Shown here piece after piece: positions 42,514-50,324 of a DNA stretch of 64,000 nucleotides. Positions within the stretch are counted from its first letter, which is position 1. Every line of letters begins with the position of its first letter. The DNA comes from Flavobacteriales bacterium UBA6051 (GTDB lineage: Bacteria; Bacteroidota; Bacteroidia; Flavobacteriales_D; Crocinitomicaceae), in the NCBI GenBank assembly GCA_002427735.1, contig DIYP01000014.1:124001-188000 (forward strand), given 5' to 3'. The position numbers were made by a program, and so were the translations under genes. The notes under the pieces were generated by a model. The model saw only the letters and a program-made list of their open reading frames with translations, ran no database searches and had not been told where the DNA came from.

Positions 42514-44776
42514 ATCGAACTCCGAGAAAACCTCGAATACCTTGGTTTGGAGCGTAGACATATGATGGATCGAAAGTTAAGCCGTAAGGATTATTGGCCG
42601 TAGGAACGGCATTTCCCGCTGCATCAAACGTTACATCTTTGTCAAATGGATCATGACTCCGAGCTATCAGGAAAGGAGTGCCTTGGTTGGGTGTCCAATT
42701 GAGTAGGTTTTTCACACCACCATAAATTTCCCAGTTCTTAAATCCTTTAAAAGTCAATTGAATATTTTGGATACTCCACCAGGGAGAATATTGTGATCTT
42801 GGATCCAGTTCATTTAACAATGGTAGACGCATAGGACTGTATACATTTCCAGTATAGTCAATGCTCAGATTTATTTTGGGAATCTCATACGAAGCGCTCC
42901 ACGTACCATTAAAATTCTCCGTTAAGATTTGCTGTTCCTTTGTGCCATTTTCATAAGTAGCTATATCCATGAGTGTTCCGCCGAATCTGATTTTTAGGTT
43001 GCGAATCACATTTAAGTTTACATTTAAGCTCAATCCCTGACTAACTGCGTGTGACGATAAATTAGCGTATCGGATTTCGTTTGGATTCTGCTCATAGTCA
43101 GCAATAATTCGATTGGTGAAGTAGGTATAGAAAGCAGTAAAGTCTAATCGGATGAACTTATTCTTTTTGGTAAAAATGTTCTTGGTGAAGTTCAGATTAG
43201 CGTTGTATGATTCTTCTGGTGAAATATCATCGTCAATAACGACGTCTCGCGCTCCGGTTAGCGCTGCATGATCTTCTGTGAAAATATTGACAACACGATA
43301 ACCTGTTCCTGTATTCAATCGGAGGATATTATTTACGTTAATCGTCCATTTGTAACCGAGTCTTGGAGTCACGATCGAACCATGCGTAGAATTGAAATCA
43401 TATCGAACCCCTAGCAACAGTTTATGCTTTTTATTGAAACTTATTTCATCTTGAATGAATGCACCTGGTAACCACACCTTTGATGGCATATTTGAGCTAT
43501 CGGCAGTTAGAGTTGCTGGAGTGTTGTCATCTAGCATCGTATAGCGAAGGGCAGTTCCTATGATCATATCATGCTTTCCAATTTTTTTGTCCCAATGCAA
43601 TTGCCCGAAACCGATGAACTGATTTGCCTGATAAGATGTCGTTCCATAAAAGCTGTTCTGGACATGATTATTTGCCGAGAATGACAGATAAATCTTTTCT
43701 TTGAGTGGTAGTTGGTATTTGCTGATAATCTCCCAACGTGATGTGTAGATACTTTCTCCATAAATACTATCTCCACCTCTGAAAGCTGGAGTCCAGTCCA
43801 TTTCGCCTCCCCATCGGTCTTCATAAAGGTAGCGCCCTGCAATAGAGAATAAGCGATAATCTTTACGCTTAAAGTTCCACTTTTGAAATATAGATACACG
43901 ATCTTGTAAAGTGACATCAGTAAACCCATCATTATTGTTATCGGCCTTTAAGTCATAATTGAAATAGTTGATTCCAGTAAGAACGCTGATCTTTTTGCCA
44001 AGGTTCAATTTTAGCGCAACATCTGCATTTGTTTCAAACCAACTTGTAGTCTGAACATCTGCAGAAAGCAATGGCGCATTTTGTGGATTTTTCGTGATAA
44101 TATTAATGACTCCTCCTATAGCTTCACTTCCGTATAAGGTTGAAGCCGGACCTTTCACGATTTCTATTCGTTCCACCAATGAATTCGGTATTCCACTGAG
44201 GCCATAAACCGTCGAAAGGCTACTCACAATTGGCATCCCATCAATTAACACCATGGTATACGGTCCTTCCAGTCCATTGATATGAATATCTCCTGTATTA
44301 CAAATGTTGCAATTGAGTTGAGGCCGCACTCCATTGACATTTTGCAGCGCATCATAGATGTTTGGTGTTGGATTTTTCTTGAAAAAATTCGGGGTAAAAA
44401 CCTCTACGTTTACAGTACTCTCTTTTTTAGAAACTTCTTTAAGCGTCCCACTTACAACAACTTCTTCAAGGTTTTGACTTTCACTTTTTAGTGACACTTG
44501 AATAGGAGTTCGGGAAGGGATGGAAACCATACTTGTATAAACCTTGAATCCATAGCTGAAGACTTCCAGTTCATAATCTCCTTTAGGCAAATTCTGCAAT
44601 TCGAATCGACCATCATCATCTGTTATAGCAAAGGCTTTTAAAGCCTTGATTTTTACTTTGGCAAATTCAACAACGCCACCTGGGCCTTTAACTTCTCCTT
44701 CTAATGTGTTTTGCCCAATAGAGTACTCTGATAAAACCAGTATGATAAAGAGAAAAAACCATTTCATTTTGACCAT
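42500..44776 (-). CDS. TonB-dependent outer-membrane receptor
   Basis: The 758-residue protein has a signal peptide (to about residue 21), a carboxypeptidase-regulatory-like beta domain (residues 23-100, LEGEVKGPGG), a plug domain (MVLIDGMPIVSSLS and RIEIVKGPASTLYGSEAIGGVINI) and a 22-strand barrel ending in a Phe-rich strand (FLGVRFTMK). The plug contains a CNIC pair (Cys156, Cys159) beside GDIHINGLEG. It should import a metal complex or other ligand using TonB energy. A DtxR-type operator lies upstream of its -7 box and a DtxR-family gene lies 1.6 kb away, so iron or manganese is plausible. Confidence 0.92.
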   Translation of the reverse strand: MVKMKWFFLFIILVLSEYSIGQNTLEGEVKGPGGVVEFAKVKIKALKAFAITDDDGRFELQNLPKGDYELEVFSYGFKVYTSMVSIPSRTPIQVSLKSESQNLEEVVVSGTLKEVSKKESTVNVEVFTPNFFKKNPTPNIYDALQNVNGVRPQLNCNICNTGDIHINGLEGPYTMVLIDGMPIVSSLSTVYGLSGIPNSLVERIEIVKGPASTLYGSEAIGGVINIITKNPQNAPLLSADVQTTSWFETNADVALKLNLGKKISVLTGINYFNYDLKADNNNDGFTDVTLQDRVSIFQKWNFKRKDYRLFSIAGRYLYEDRWGGEMDWTPAFRGGDSIYGESIYTSRWEIISKYQLPLKEKIYLSFSANNHVQNSFYGTTSYQANQFIGFGQLHWDKKIGKHDMIIGTALRYTMLDDNTPATLTADSSNMPSKVWLPGAFIQDEISFNKKHKLLLGVRYDFNSTHGSIVTPRLGYKWTINVNNILRLNTGTGYRVVNIFTEDHAALTGARDVVIDDDISPEESYNANLNFTKNIFTKKNKFIRLDFTAFYTYFTNRIIADYEQNPNEIRYANLSSHAVSQGLSLNVNLNVIRNLKIRFGGTLMDIATYENGTKEQQILTENFNGTWSASYEIPKINLSIDYTGNVYSPMRLPLLNELDPRSQYSPWWSIQNIQLTFKGFKNWEIYGGVKNLLNWTPNQGTPFLIARSHDPFDKDVTFDAAGNAVPTANNPYGLTFDPSYVYAPNQGIRGFLGVRFTMK

Positions 44777-44815
44777 TGTAAACCTCGTTAGAAATAAATA
44801 TTGCTATTAATAGAA

Positions 44816-44840
44816 CAAATATAGTTAGATTAGTCTAACT
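44816..44840 (-). promoter_or_regulatory. DtxR/IdeR-type operator upstream of the -7 box of the TonB receptor gene
   Basis: AGTTAGA-TTAG-TCTAACT at 44823-44840 is a perfect 7-base inverted repeat. Its core TTAGATTAGTCTAA differs from the DtxR consensus TTAGGTTAGCCTAA at only two symmetric positions. On the minus strand it sits directly upstream of the -7 box TATATTTG (44823-44816), touching it at one base, so a bound repressor would block the promoter. The ATG lies about 40 bases downstream. Confidence 0.7.
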
Positions 44841-44918
44841 TTTGTAAAAGAGAGCAATAATTCTGCTGATCTTGATGATTTTCAAGATGTCTTAAGGCGG
44901 TTTTATTTCGGTGGACGC

Positions 44919-46337
44919 TTATTCTATCAGGTGATTCTTTTGGAAGAATTCTCCTTGTGATCCTCCCCATTCAACTGCCGTGAATCCTTTACGCACTGGT
45001 CTTTCAGGTAGTTCTTGTTCTTTCAGGGAAATAGGGTAGGCCAATGGTTCCATTAACATCATTACCCGAATGATCTGGTCGGGTTTAGGAGAAATGAGGA
45101 GTTGAGAGACATTTTCGTAGGCGTCGCTTGCAAAATGAACAGCAGTATATGGTGATTGCTCGAATTTCGGCAACCAATAGATAATGAACTCGTTTGCCTC
45201 CTTGTTGTTAAGACCAAGTTTTTCTAATTTCTCCTCAAGAAAAGCTTGTGCATTTTCTTTCGATACGATGAATCCTTCAGTAAGGTTCTCCGCTATTGCG
45301 GGGCCTTCGGTTTCCCAGAAAAGACAGTAATAATCTCTATTATTAGAGCGCATCATACCATTCGGAGTTGCGCTAACATTCCATCCATCTTGGGAATTGT
45401 ACTTAGGATAATCATATGCGATTTTGTGGTCACGATGCAATTTGATTTGAACATTGACATCCATTATGTCTTCAGGATACAGATATAACACAGGTTTTTC
45501 GGCCAGGAAGTTGCGCAGATCTCCGCTGGTGATTTGATGTGTGATCCCTAGTTTGATATACAAAAATTCATTTTTGACTCTTGGAGGCCGAGCTACAGAG
45601 TAATCGGAAGTTTCATAAAAATCCCCATCCTCCGGATAATAATGATCTTCCGTCAAATGGCCTTGCAAACTGCTCATATAGTCTCTTCGGATGAAATCAT
45701 TGATACCCTGAAGCTGATAACCAACACTGAGAGAAAGAGAGGAGCTATGATTAAAAAGCCATCGCACTCCTGCAGCCAGTTCCCCGGATAAAACGAAATC
45801 AGTTTCTCGAATCCTTGGGCCATATTCAGCTCTATCTTCAGAATCTAATTCCCAATTGAATTTGTTCTTCATTCGGTAGATTCCCAAGCCTATTTCTCCA
45901 CGTCCGAAGGCATGAATATTACCAAAAAGGCGTTGTGAATAGTCGGCAAACAAGTTGACGTTAAAGTAGCGTACATTTCTTCGGTATTTCCAATCAATTT
46001 CCTGGTCAGGAAACAGGACGCGTGTATAATCATCTTTTCCCTTGAAAAGTCGCTGCCATCGAAAGCTTCCACCTACCTGAAAAGGACGACGTTCACCAAA
46101 GTTATAGGACATGTCTACAAAACCACCAAGGCCCGGTGAGTACCACTCTTTCAGCATTGGCTGGTGAACGATGTCATCAGCGTCCGCATATTGTTGAGGA
46201 AACAATACATTATTTGTTGGAACAGCCGAAAAAGGCCCAATGGAAAAATGCATTCCTCTAGGAATGAAGTGATAGTTTTCCTGGGAGTATCCTCCTAGGC
46301 TTAACAACAGAACAAGGGCAAAAAGTAGTTGTCGCAT
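44919..46337 (-). CDS. Secreted or outer-membrane protein with KPxxYLYP C-terminal domain
   Basis: The 472-residue protein has a signal peptide (MRQLLFALVLLLSLGGYSQ). Residues ~25-270 look like an outer-membrane beta-barrel of PorT or OmpA size (SVGYQLQGIND, FLYIKLGITHQ). After residue 280 comes a separate domain that starts KPVLYLYPEDIMDVNVQIKLHR and contains WNVSATPNG, YYCLFWETEGP and EFIIYWLPKFE. I know this KPxxYLYP pattern as a widespread but uncharacterised domain; a role in ligand binding is only a guess. It is transcribed alone, divergent from the DtxR-family gene. Confidence 0.65.
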   Translation of the reverse strand: MRQLLFALVLLLSLGGYSQENYHFIPRGMHFSIGPFSAVPTNNVLFPQQYADADDIVHQPMLKEWYSPGLGGFVDMSYNFGERRPFQVGGSFRWQRLFKGKDDYTRVLFPDQEIDWKYRRNVRYFNVNLFADYSQRLFGNIHAFGRGEIGLGIYRMKNKFNWELDSEDRAEYGPRIRETDFVLSGELAAGVRWLFNHSSSLSLSVGYQLQGINDFIRRDYMSSLQGHLTEDHYYPEDGDFYETSDYSVARPPRVKNEFLYIKLGITHQITSGDLRNFLAEKPVLYLYPEDIMDVNVQIKLHRDHKIAYDYPKYNSQDGWNVSATPNGMMRSNNRDYYCLFWETEGPAIAENLTEGFIVSKENAQAFLEEKLEKLGLNNKEANEFIIYWLPKFEQSPYTAVHFASDAYENVSQLLISPKPDQIIRVMMLMEPLAYPISLKEQELPERPVRKGFTAVEWGGSQGEFFQKNHLIE

Positions 46338-46416
46338 AACTGGTAGTTTTTGTTAACAAAAAAATAACAAAATATATGCCAAAATAGATATAGTGGCTGT
46401 CCTCAAGTATATTCAG

Positions 46417-46443
46417 TTGAATCAATACGATCCCCTAAATTTG
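46417..46443 (+). promoter_or_regulatory. Promoter of the DtxR-family regulator gene
   Basis: TAAATTTG at 46436-46443 matches TAnnTTTG and a TTG lies 16 bases upstream (46417-46419). Transcription would start near 46450, about 8 bases before the ATG at 46458. A second candidate box, TAGATTTG at 46447-46454, is closer to the start. No DtxR-type palindrome is evident here. Confidence 0.5.
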
Positions 46444-46457
46444 TTTTAGATTTGTGT

Positions 46458-47156
46458 ATGCTTTCTTTCACAGAAGAGAATTATCTTAAAGCACTGGTCC
46501 AGTTGACGATTTTTGAAGCATCCTCATCGGAAGTTGGGGTGAACAAACTTGCAGCTTCTCTGGAAGTAAAACCTGCCACTGTGAGTGATATGGTTCGAAA
46601 ACTGAGGGATAAAAAACTTGTGAATTATGAAAAGTATGGCAAGGTTTCTTTGACCGATGAGGGACGATTGGCTGGAATGATGGTAATCAGACGCCACCGA
46701 TTGTGGGAAACGTTCCTATACAATAAACTAGATTTTACATGGGATGAGGTGCATGAATTAGCGGAAGAGCTTGAACACATTCATTCCAAAAAATTAATTA
46801 ATCGTCTGGATCAATTTCTTGAATATCCTGAATTTGATCCGCATGGTGACGCTATTCCTGATGCCCAGGGAGAGATTAAAATTCCGTTTCGAAAAACGCT
46901 TTCAGAGGTACAGAAAGGTGAACGTTGTAAAGTAGTGGCTGTAAAGGACAATTCTATTGAGTTTCTTCAATATGTGGACAAGATTGGATTGAGCATACAG
47001 GATGAAATAATGGTGTCGGACAAAGAAGAGTTCGACTCTCTAATGACCATCGTATTTAATGAATCAGAATTGGTTGTTTCACCTCGGTTTAGCGACAATA
47101 TTTTTGTCGTTTGCGCAACTTGTCAGAAGGCCAAAGATTGTACCTGTAAAGCATGA
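46458..47156 (+). CDS. DtxR/MntR-family metal-dependent transcriptional regulator
   Basis: The 232-residue protein has the DtxR-type winged helix (NKLAASLEVKPATVSDMVRKL) followed by a metal-binding and dimerisation domain (HRLWETFLYNK and HELAEELEHIHS, supplying His and Glu ligands), and a C-terminal FeoA/SH3-like domain (residues ~150-215). These proteins bind Mn2+ or Fe2+ and repress uptake genes. The start is the ATG at 46458; a TTG at 46452 is possible. The C-terminus has a Cys-rich tail (VCATCQKAKDCTCKA). It is the natural ligand for the operator upstream of the TonB receptor gene. Confidence 0.88.
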   Translation: MLSFTEENYLKALVQLTIFEASSSEVGVNKLAASLEVKPATVSDMVRKLRDKKLVNYEKYGKVSLTDEGRLAGMMVIRRHRLWETFLYNKLDFTWDEVHELAEELEHIHSKKLINRLDQFLEYPEFDPHGDAIPDAQGEIKIPFRKTLSEVQKGERCKVVAVKDNSIEFLQYVDKIGLSIQDEIMVSDKEEFDSLMTIVFNESELVVSPRFSDNIFVVCATCQKAKDCTCKA

Positions 47157-47176
47157 TTCAATAGTAACTTGCTGAT

Positions 47177-47614
47177 TCAGCGAATGGAATCTTTGTTGAG
47201 GATATTGATGAAATGAAATCCTCTTGGGATATATCCTTGACCATAAAAAAACTTGTGCGCAGCAAAATTATCTGTGTAGGAGTCAAGTGCCATCATATTG
47301 CAGTTTTCATTTTCTGCCATGGATTGCATGTATTCAAACAGTTTTTGCCCAACCCCTTTTGAACGATGTTTTGCGGAGATTACAACGTTATCAAGTTCCA
47401 TGTATTTACCGCACCATAATTTACTACCTATCCAATACCCGGTCATACCAATGCATTCGTCCCCTTCGAAAACGCCCACCTGCCCGTAATTGTGTGGTAA
47501 CATGATATCCAATTCATTTGAATATTCCTCGTGTGTTATATTGGGATAAACTTCTTTCAAAAGTTCCAGATTTTTTAGCATTTCCTCTTTTGTCGAAAGT
47601 TCTTTTATCTCCAT
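47177..47614 (-). CDS. GNAT-family acetyltransferase
   Basis: The 145-residue protein has the GNAT fold: the acetyl-CoA-binding loop HRSKGVGQKLFEYM near residue 90 and the C-terminal helix and strand AAHKFFYGQGYIPRGFHF. The start ATG at 47614 (MEIKELSTKE) is supported because the longer frame from 47662 runs through a terminator hairpin. Substrate unknown; GNATs of this type acetylate small amines or protein N-termini. It converges on the DtxR-family gene with 20 bases between stops. Confidence 0.85.
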   Translation of the reverse strand: MEIKELSTKEEMLKNLELLKEVYPNITHEEYSNELDIMLPHNYGQVGVFEGDECIGMTGYWIGSKLWCGKYMELDNVVISAKHRSKGVGQKLFEYMQSMAENENCNMMALDSYTDNFAAHKFFYGQGYIPRGFHFINILNKDSIR

Positions 47615-47643
47615 GAGCGATTGATTGAGTTTCAAAATTAGAA

Positions 47644-47682
47644 TAAAAAAAGCGCCGAACAATGCGATGATCGAACGGCGCT
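47644..47682 (-). terminator. Intrinsic terminator after the secreted esterase gene
   Basis: AGCGCCG (47651-47657) pairs with CGGCGCT (47676-47682), with a small inner CGA/TCG hairpin in the loop. On the minus strand it is followed by TTTTTTTATTC. It ends the gene whose stop is at 47703. Confidence 0.8.
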
Positions 47683-47702
47683 AATGCTTTTATTGAATTC
47701 TA

Positions 47703-48989
47703 TTAATGCGTGATAGAAAGTTTTTCAATAATCGATGGTTTACCAGCTTCATTCTCTAATTGAATGAAATAAATCCCGGTCTTCCATTCACTTGCGTTTA
47801 CGGTTGTTTCGGTTCCATATAATGCCTCACGGAGAATTAATCTTCCTTGATTATCCATTACATTTAATGTAAGGCTTTCGCTTTGCTCATAGCGAACAGT
47901 GAACTCGTTTTTAGCAGGATTTGGATAAACCTCTAAAGTGATGTTACCTGGTTCAATTGTATTCAATCCACAATGGGTAAGTGGGTAAAGGAACGCACTA
48001 CCTGTTGGTGTGTTTTCAGGTCGAACAACCGGCTCTGAACATCCCAAGAAGTCAACAAGAAAATCGCCAACAAATTCAATTGTTGTATCCATGTAAGCAG
48101 CGCTGAATGCATATACGGCATGATCTCCATCATAATGTGTGTAGAAGTTGTTTTGAACACCTTCCGCTTCGGCTCTTGCCTTCAACATCTGACTTCCGTC
48201 CATATGAATAATATTAAATCCTGAAACGCTGGCAATACCCCGTCCGTAAGGAACCGTTCCGTCCTGATCACCGTGCAGTGAACAAAAAGGGATATCTCCT
48301 GCTTCCAGCCAACCGTAATTGGCAAGCGCACCGCAAAGATTAATCACCCCATGTACATCAGATGAGTATCCTGGATTTCCACTTGTTCCTTCTAAGCCAC
48401 CTAAAGCGGTCATCGTACTTAGTGGTATATACGGTTCTACTTCACAATCTTTATCAAGGTAAGCTAAATGAAGAGCCGTAATAGCACCTGCAGAACTACC
48501 ACCAACAATTATTCTTGTTGTATCAATTTTATAGGTATCAGAAGTAGCTCGATCCATATAGAAGTAACGTACAGCAGCTTTCATGTCTTGAACAGCTCTT
48601 ACCACTGCTGTAACTGCATTTACAGAGTCAATTGGCCACATTCCAACGCGGTAATCGATAGATGCACAAACATAGCCGCGTCTTGCAAACGCTTCAGATA
48701 GCGTTACGACATCAGCATCCGTCTTAGAACCAGCAATAAAGCTTCCTCCATGCGCCCAAATAATGAGTGGTCGTGCAGTTTCTGTATCTCCTGTCGGTTC
48801 ATAAATGTCCATTGAAAGTGTCTGATTTTGACCGATGAAGTCTGTATTCTGACCGAACTGAACGTTACTTGTTGTAGTCACTTGTGGGAATAACTCCGTT
48901 GAATAGCGTCCCTGATCACATGGCGTTTGAGCCATACTTGTGAGAAACATTCCCAAAAGCGCAATTGTTAAAAGGTAGTGTTTTTTCAT
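47703..48989 (-). CDS. Secreted esterase-like alpha/beta hydrolase with T9SS type A domain
   Basis: The 428-residue protein has a signal peptide (ending near residue 21, TSMAQ), a dienelactone-hydrolase or carboxylesterase-type alpha/beta hydrolase domain (~60-310) with the nucleophile motif GGSSAG and the oxyanion segment IIWAHGGSFIAGSK, an acid in SLHGDQDGTVPYG and a His in HYDGDHAVYAF. The C-terminal 80 residues form a T9SS sorting domain (VYPNPAKNEFTVRYEQ, TVNASEWKTGIYFIQLE). It is probably surface-attached and acts on an ester, for example an acetylated or feruloylated polysaccharide; this is inferred. No PUL (SusC/D) gene is adjacent. Confidence 0.86.
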   Translation of the reverse strand: MKKHYLLTIALLGMFLTSMAQTPCDQGRYSTELFPQVTTTSNVQFGQNTDFIGQNQTLSMDIYEPTGDTETARPLIIWAHGGSFIAGSKTDADVVTLSEAFARRGYVCASIDYRVGMWPIDSVNAVTAVVRAVQDMKAAVRYFYMDRATSDTYKIDTTRIIVGGSSAGAITALHLAYLDKDCEVEPYIPLSTMTALGGLEGTSGNPGYSSDVHGVINLCGALANYGWLEAGDIPFCSLHGDQDGTVPYGRGIASVSGFNIIHMDGSQMLKARAEAEGVQNNFYTHYDGDHAVYAFSAAYMDTTIEFVGDFLVDFLGCSEPVVRPENTPTGSAFLYPLTHCGLNTIEPGNITLEVYPNPAKNEFTVRYEQSESLTLNVMDNQGRLILREALYGTETTVNASEWKTGIYFIQLENEAGKPSIIEKLSITH

Positions 48990-49013
48990 ACTAATTTATT
49001 TTATCGGTTGTCA

Positions 49014-50324
49014 TTATGGAAAAATAACTCCAGGGTAACTCGTTGCATTTGCAAGTGGGATTCTGGAATTATATTTATCGTTAGTTGCTTTTATAAATTC
49101 ATTGGCGAGCAGTGCATGACCAATAGGGTTTAAATTTCTTCCATCAAGAGAGAAGAAGCCGCCTGTAACAAACTCTGCATCGAGCGAAACACCGTTGTAA
49201 ACAATACCTGTATTTAGTGAATTGTAGAAAGTACTTGCATCTACAAAAGCTAAATTATATTGCTGAGCTGTATTCAAAATGGCACTGTTATATCCGGTTC
49301 TCGCATTATTGATGATGTTTACTTCATCAAGTGTTAGGACATATTCATGAGGAATTGGAACAATAGATCCCATTCCATTACATTTTACTGAGTCAAGCGG
49401 AATACTCAGAAGAATCAATTCTCCTTCGACTAGTTTTCGTACTCCAAAAGGTTCATTTGGATCTTCTACAGTGAACGCATTTTCTCCTTCCTGGAAACTA
49501 ATTCCAAGTGGATTAAAAACATTGTTAAGGCTTTGTGCATTGGCTGCATCCAGCGTAAGTCCATTATAAGGAACTGTCGTAAAGTATGGGTAATTTAAAA
49601 TATCCGGAATATTGCTGATAGCACCTTTCGCACCTGAAGATGTTATTGTTTGAACAACTTCATTGAGTGATCCATCGAATCCTACTCCTGATGCTCCGTT
49701 CACTGGGGTGGGAGTTGAAGCAGTTCCACCGCTTAACGCATATTCCATCAGGTCATGTTCACCCAATTGAATGGTGAAGAAGGTTGGGTTCAAAGCCTGT
49801 ACATCTTGAAGAATAGAACTTGAAGCAGGATTGGAAGCAATACGTGCATAAAAGGGGTTAGAATATCCGGCAGTATTTACATCAATCGCTTTCATGAATG
49901 GAACACCAATATTGTTAAATGGGCCATCCGAGAAAACATTGGTCAGCGCGTTACCATCACCAGAAGCACTAAAGCGAACAGGTGAAAGTGAAGTTTCATT
50001 ATTACAGTCAGTTTTATACCCGAGTATTAGGCGGGAATCTCCGTTTAGATTAATTCCAGACGAAAATTCTGACAACAGTGGTGACGAAAAGGGAATATTC
50101 TGAACCTGATTCAATTGTGTCGCGATAATCGAAACAAAAGAGTTTTGTTGTCCTCTAAAATGCAGAGCATCATCAGAGTAACCGGCGGTATTGGCCCCAC
50201 CAATTGCAACATAACTAGTGGGATCTACTTCTCCCAAGCTGAATTCTTCTGATTCAATTTTCGGAGTACAAGCCAATGCCAACCCGAGTAGGCTTAAGCA
50301 AAAATATTTTTTTAACTGCATCAT
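49014..50324 (-). CDS. SGNH-hydrolase-like lipoprotein lacking catalytic residues
   Basis: The 436-residue protein has a lipoprotein signal (Cys19 in LALACTPK). It follows the SGNH/GDSL hydrolase layout typical of Bacteroidota FadL partners, but the three key positions look altered: the family's VAIGNSLTAGY is VAIGGANTAGY (Ala44 for Ser), GNND is GEHD (187-190), and DGVHP is DGRNL (Asn397 for His). If this alignment is right, the protein cannot hydrolyse esters by the usual mechanism and may instead bind lipid at the outer membrane. It begins one base inside the stop of the FadL gene (TGATG), so the two are coupled. Confidence 0.8.
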   Translation of the reverse strand: MMQLKKYFCLSLLGLALACTPKIESEEFSLGEVDPTSYVAIGGANTAGYSDDALHFRGQQNSFVSIIATQLNQVQNIPFSSPLLSEFSSGINLNGDSRLILGYKTDCNNETSLSPVRFSASGDGNALTNVFSDGPFNNIGVPFMKAIDVNTAGYSNPFYARIASNPASSSILQDVQALNPTFFTIQLGEHDLMEYALSGGTASTPTPVNGASGVGFDGSLNEVVQTITSSGAKGAISNIPDILNYPYFTTVPYNGLTLDAANAQSLNNVFNPLGISFQEGENAFTVEDPNEPFGVRKLVEGELILLSIPLDSVKCNGMGSIVPIPHEYVLTLDEVNIINNARTGYNSAILNTAQQYNLAFVDASTFYNSLNTGIVYNGVSLDAEFVTGGFFSLDGRNLNPIGHALLANEFIKATNDKYNSRIPLANATSYPGVIFP

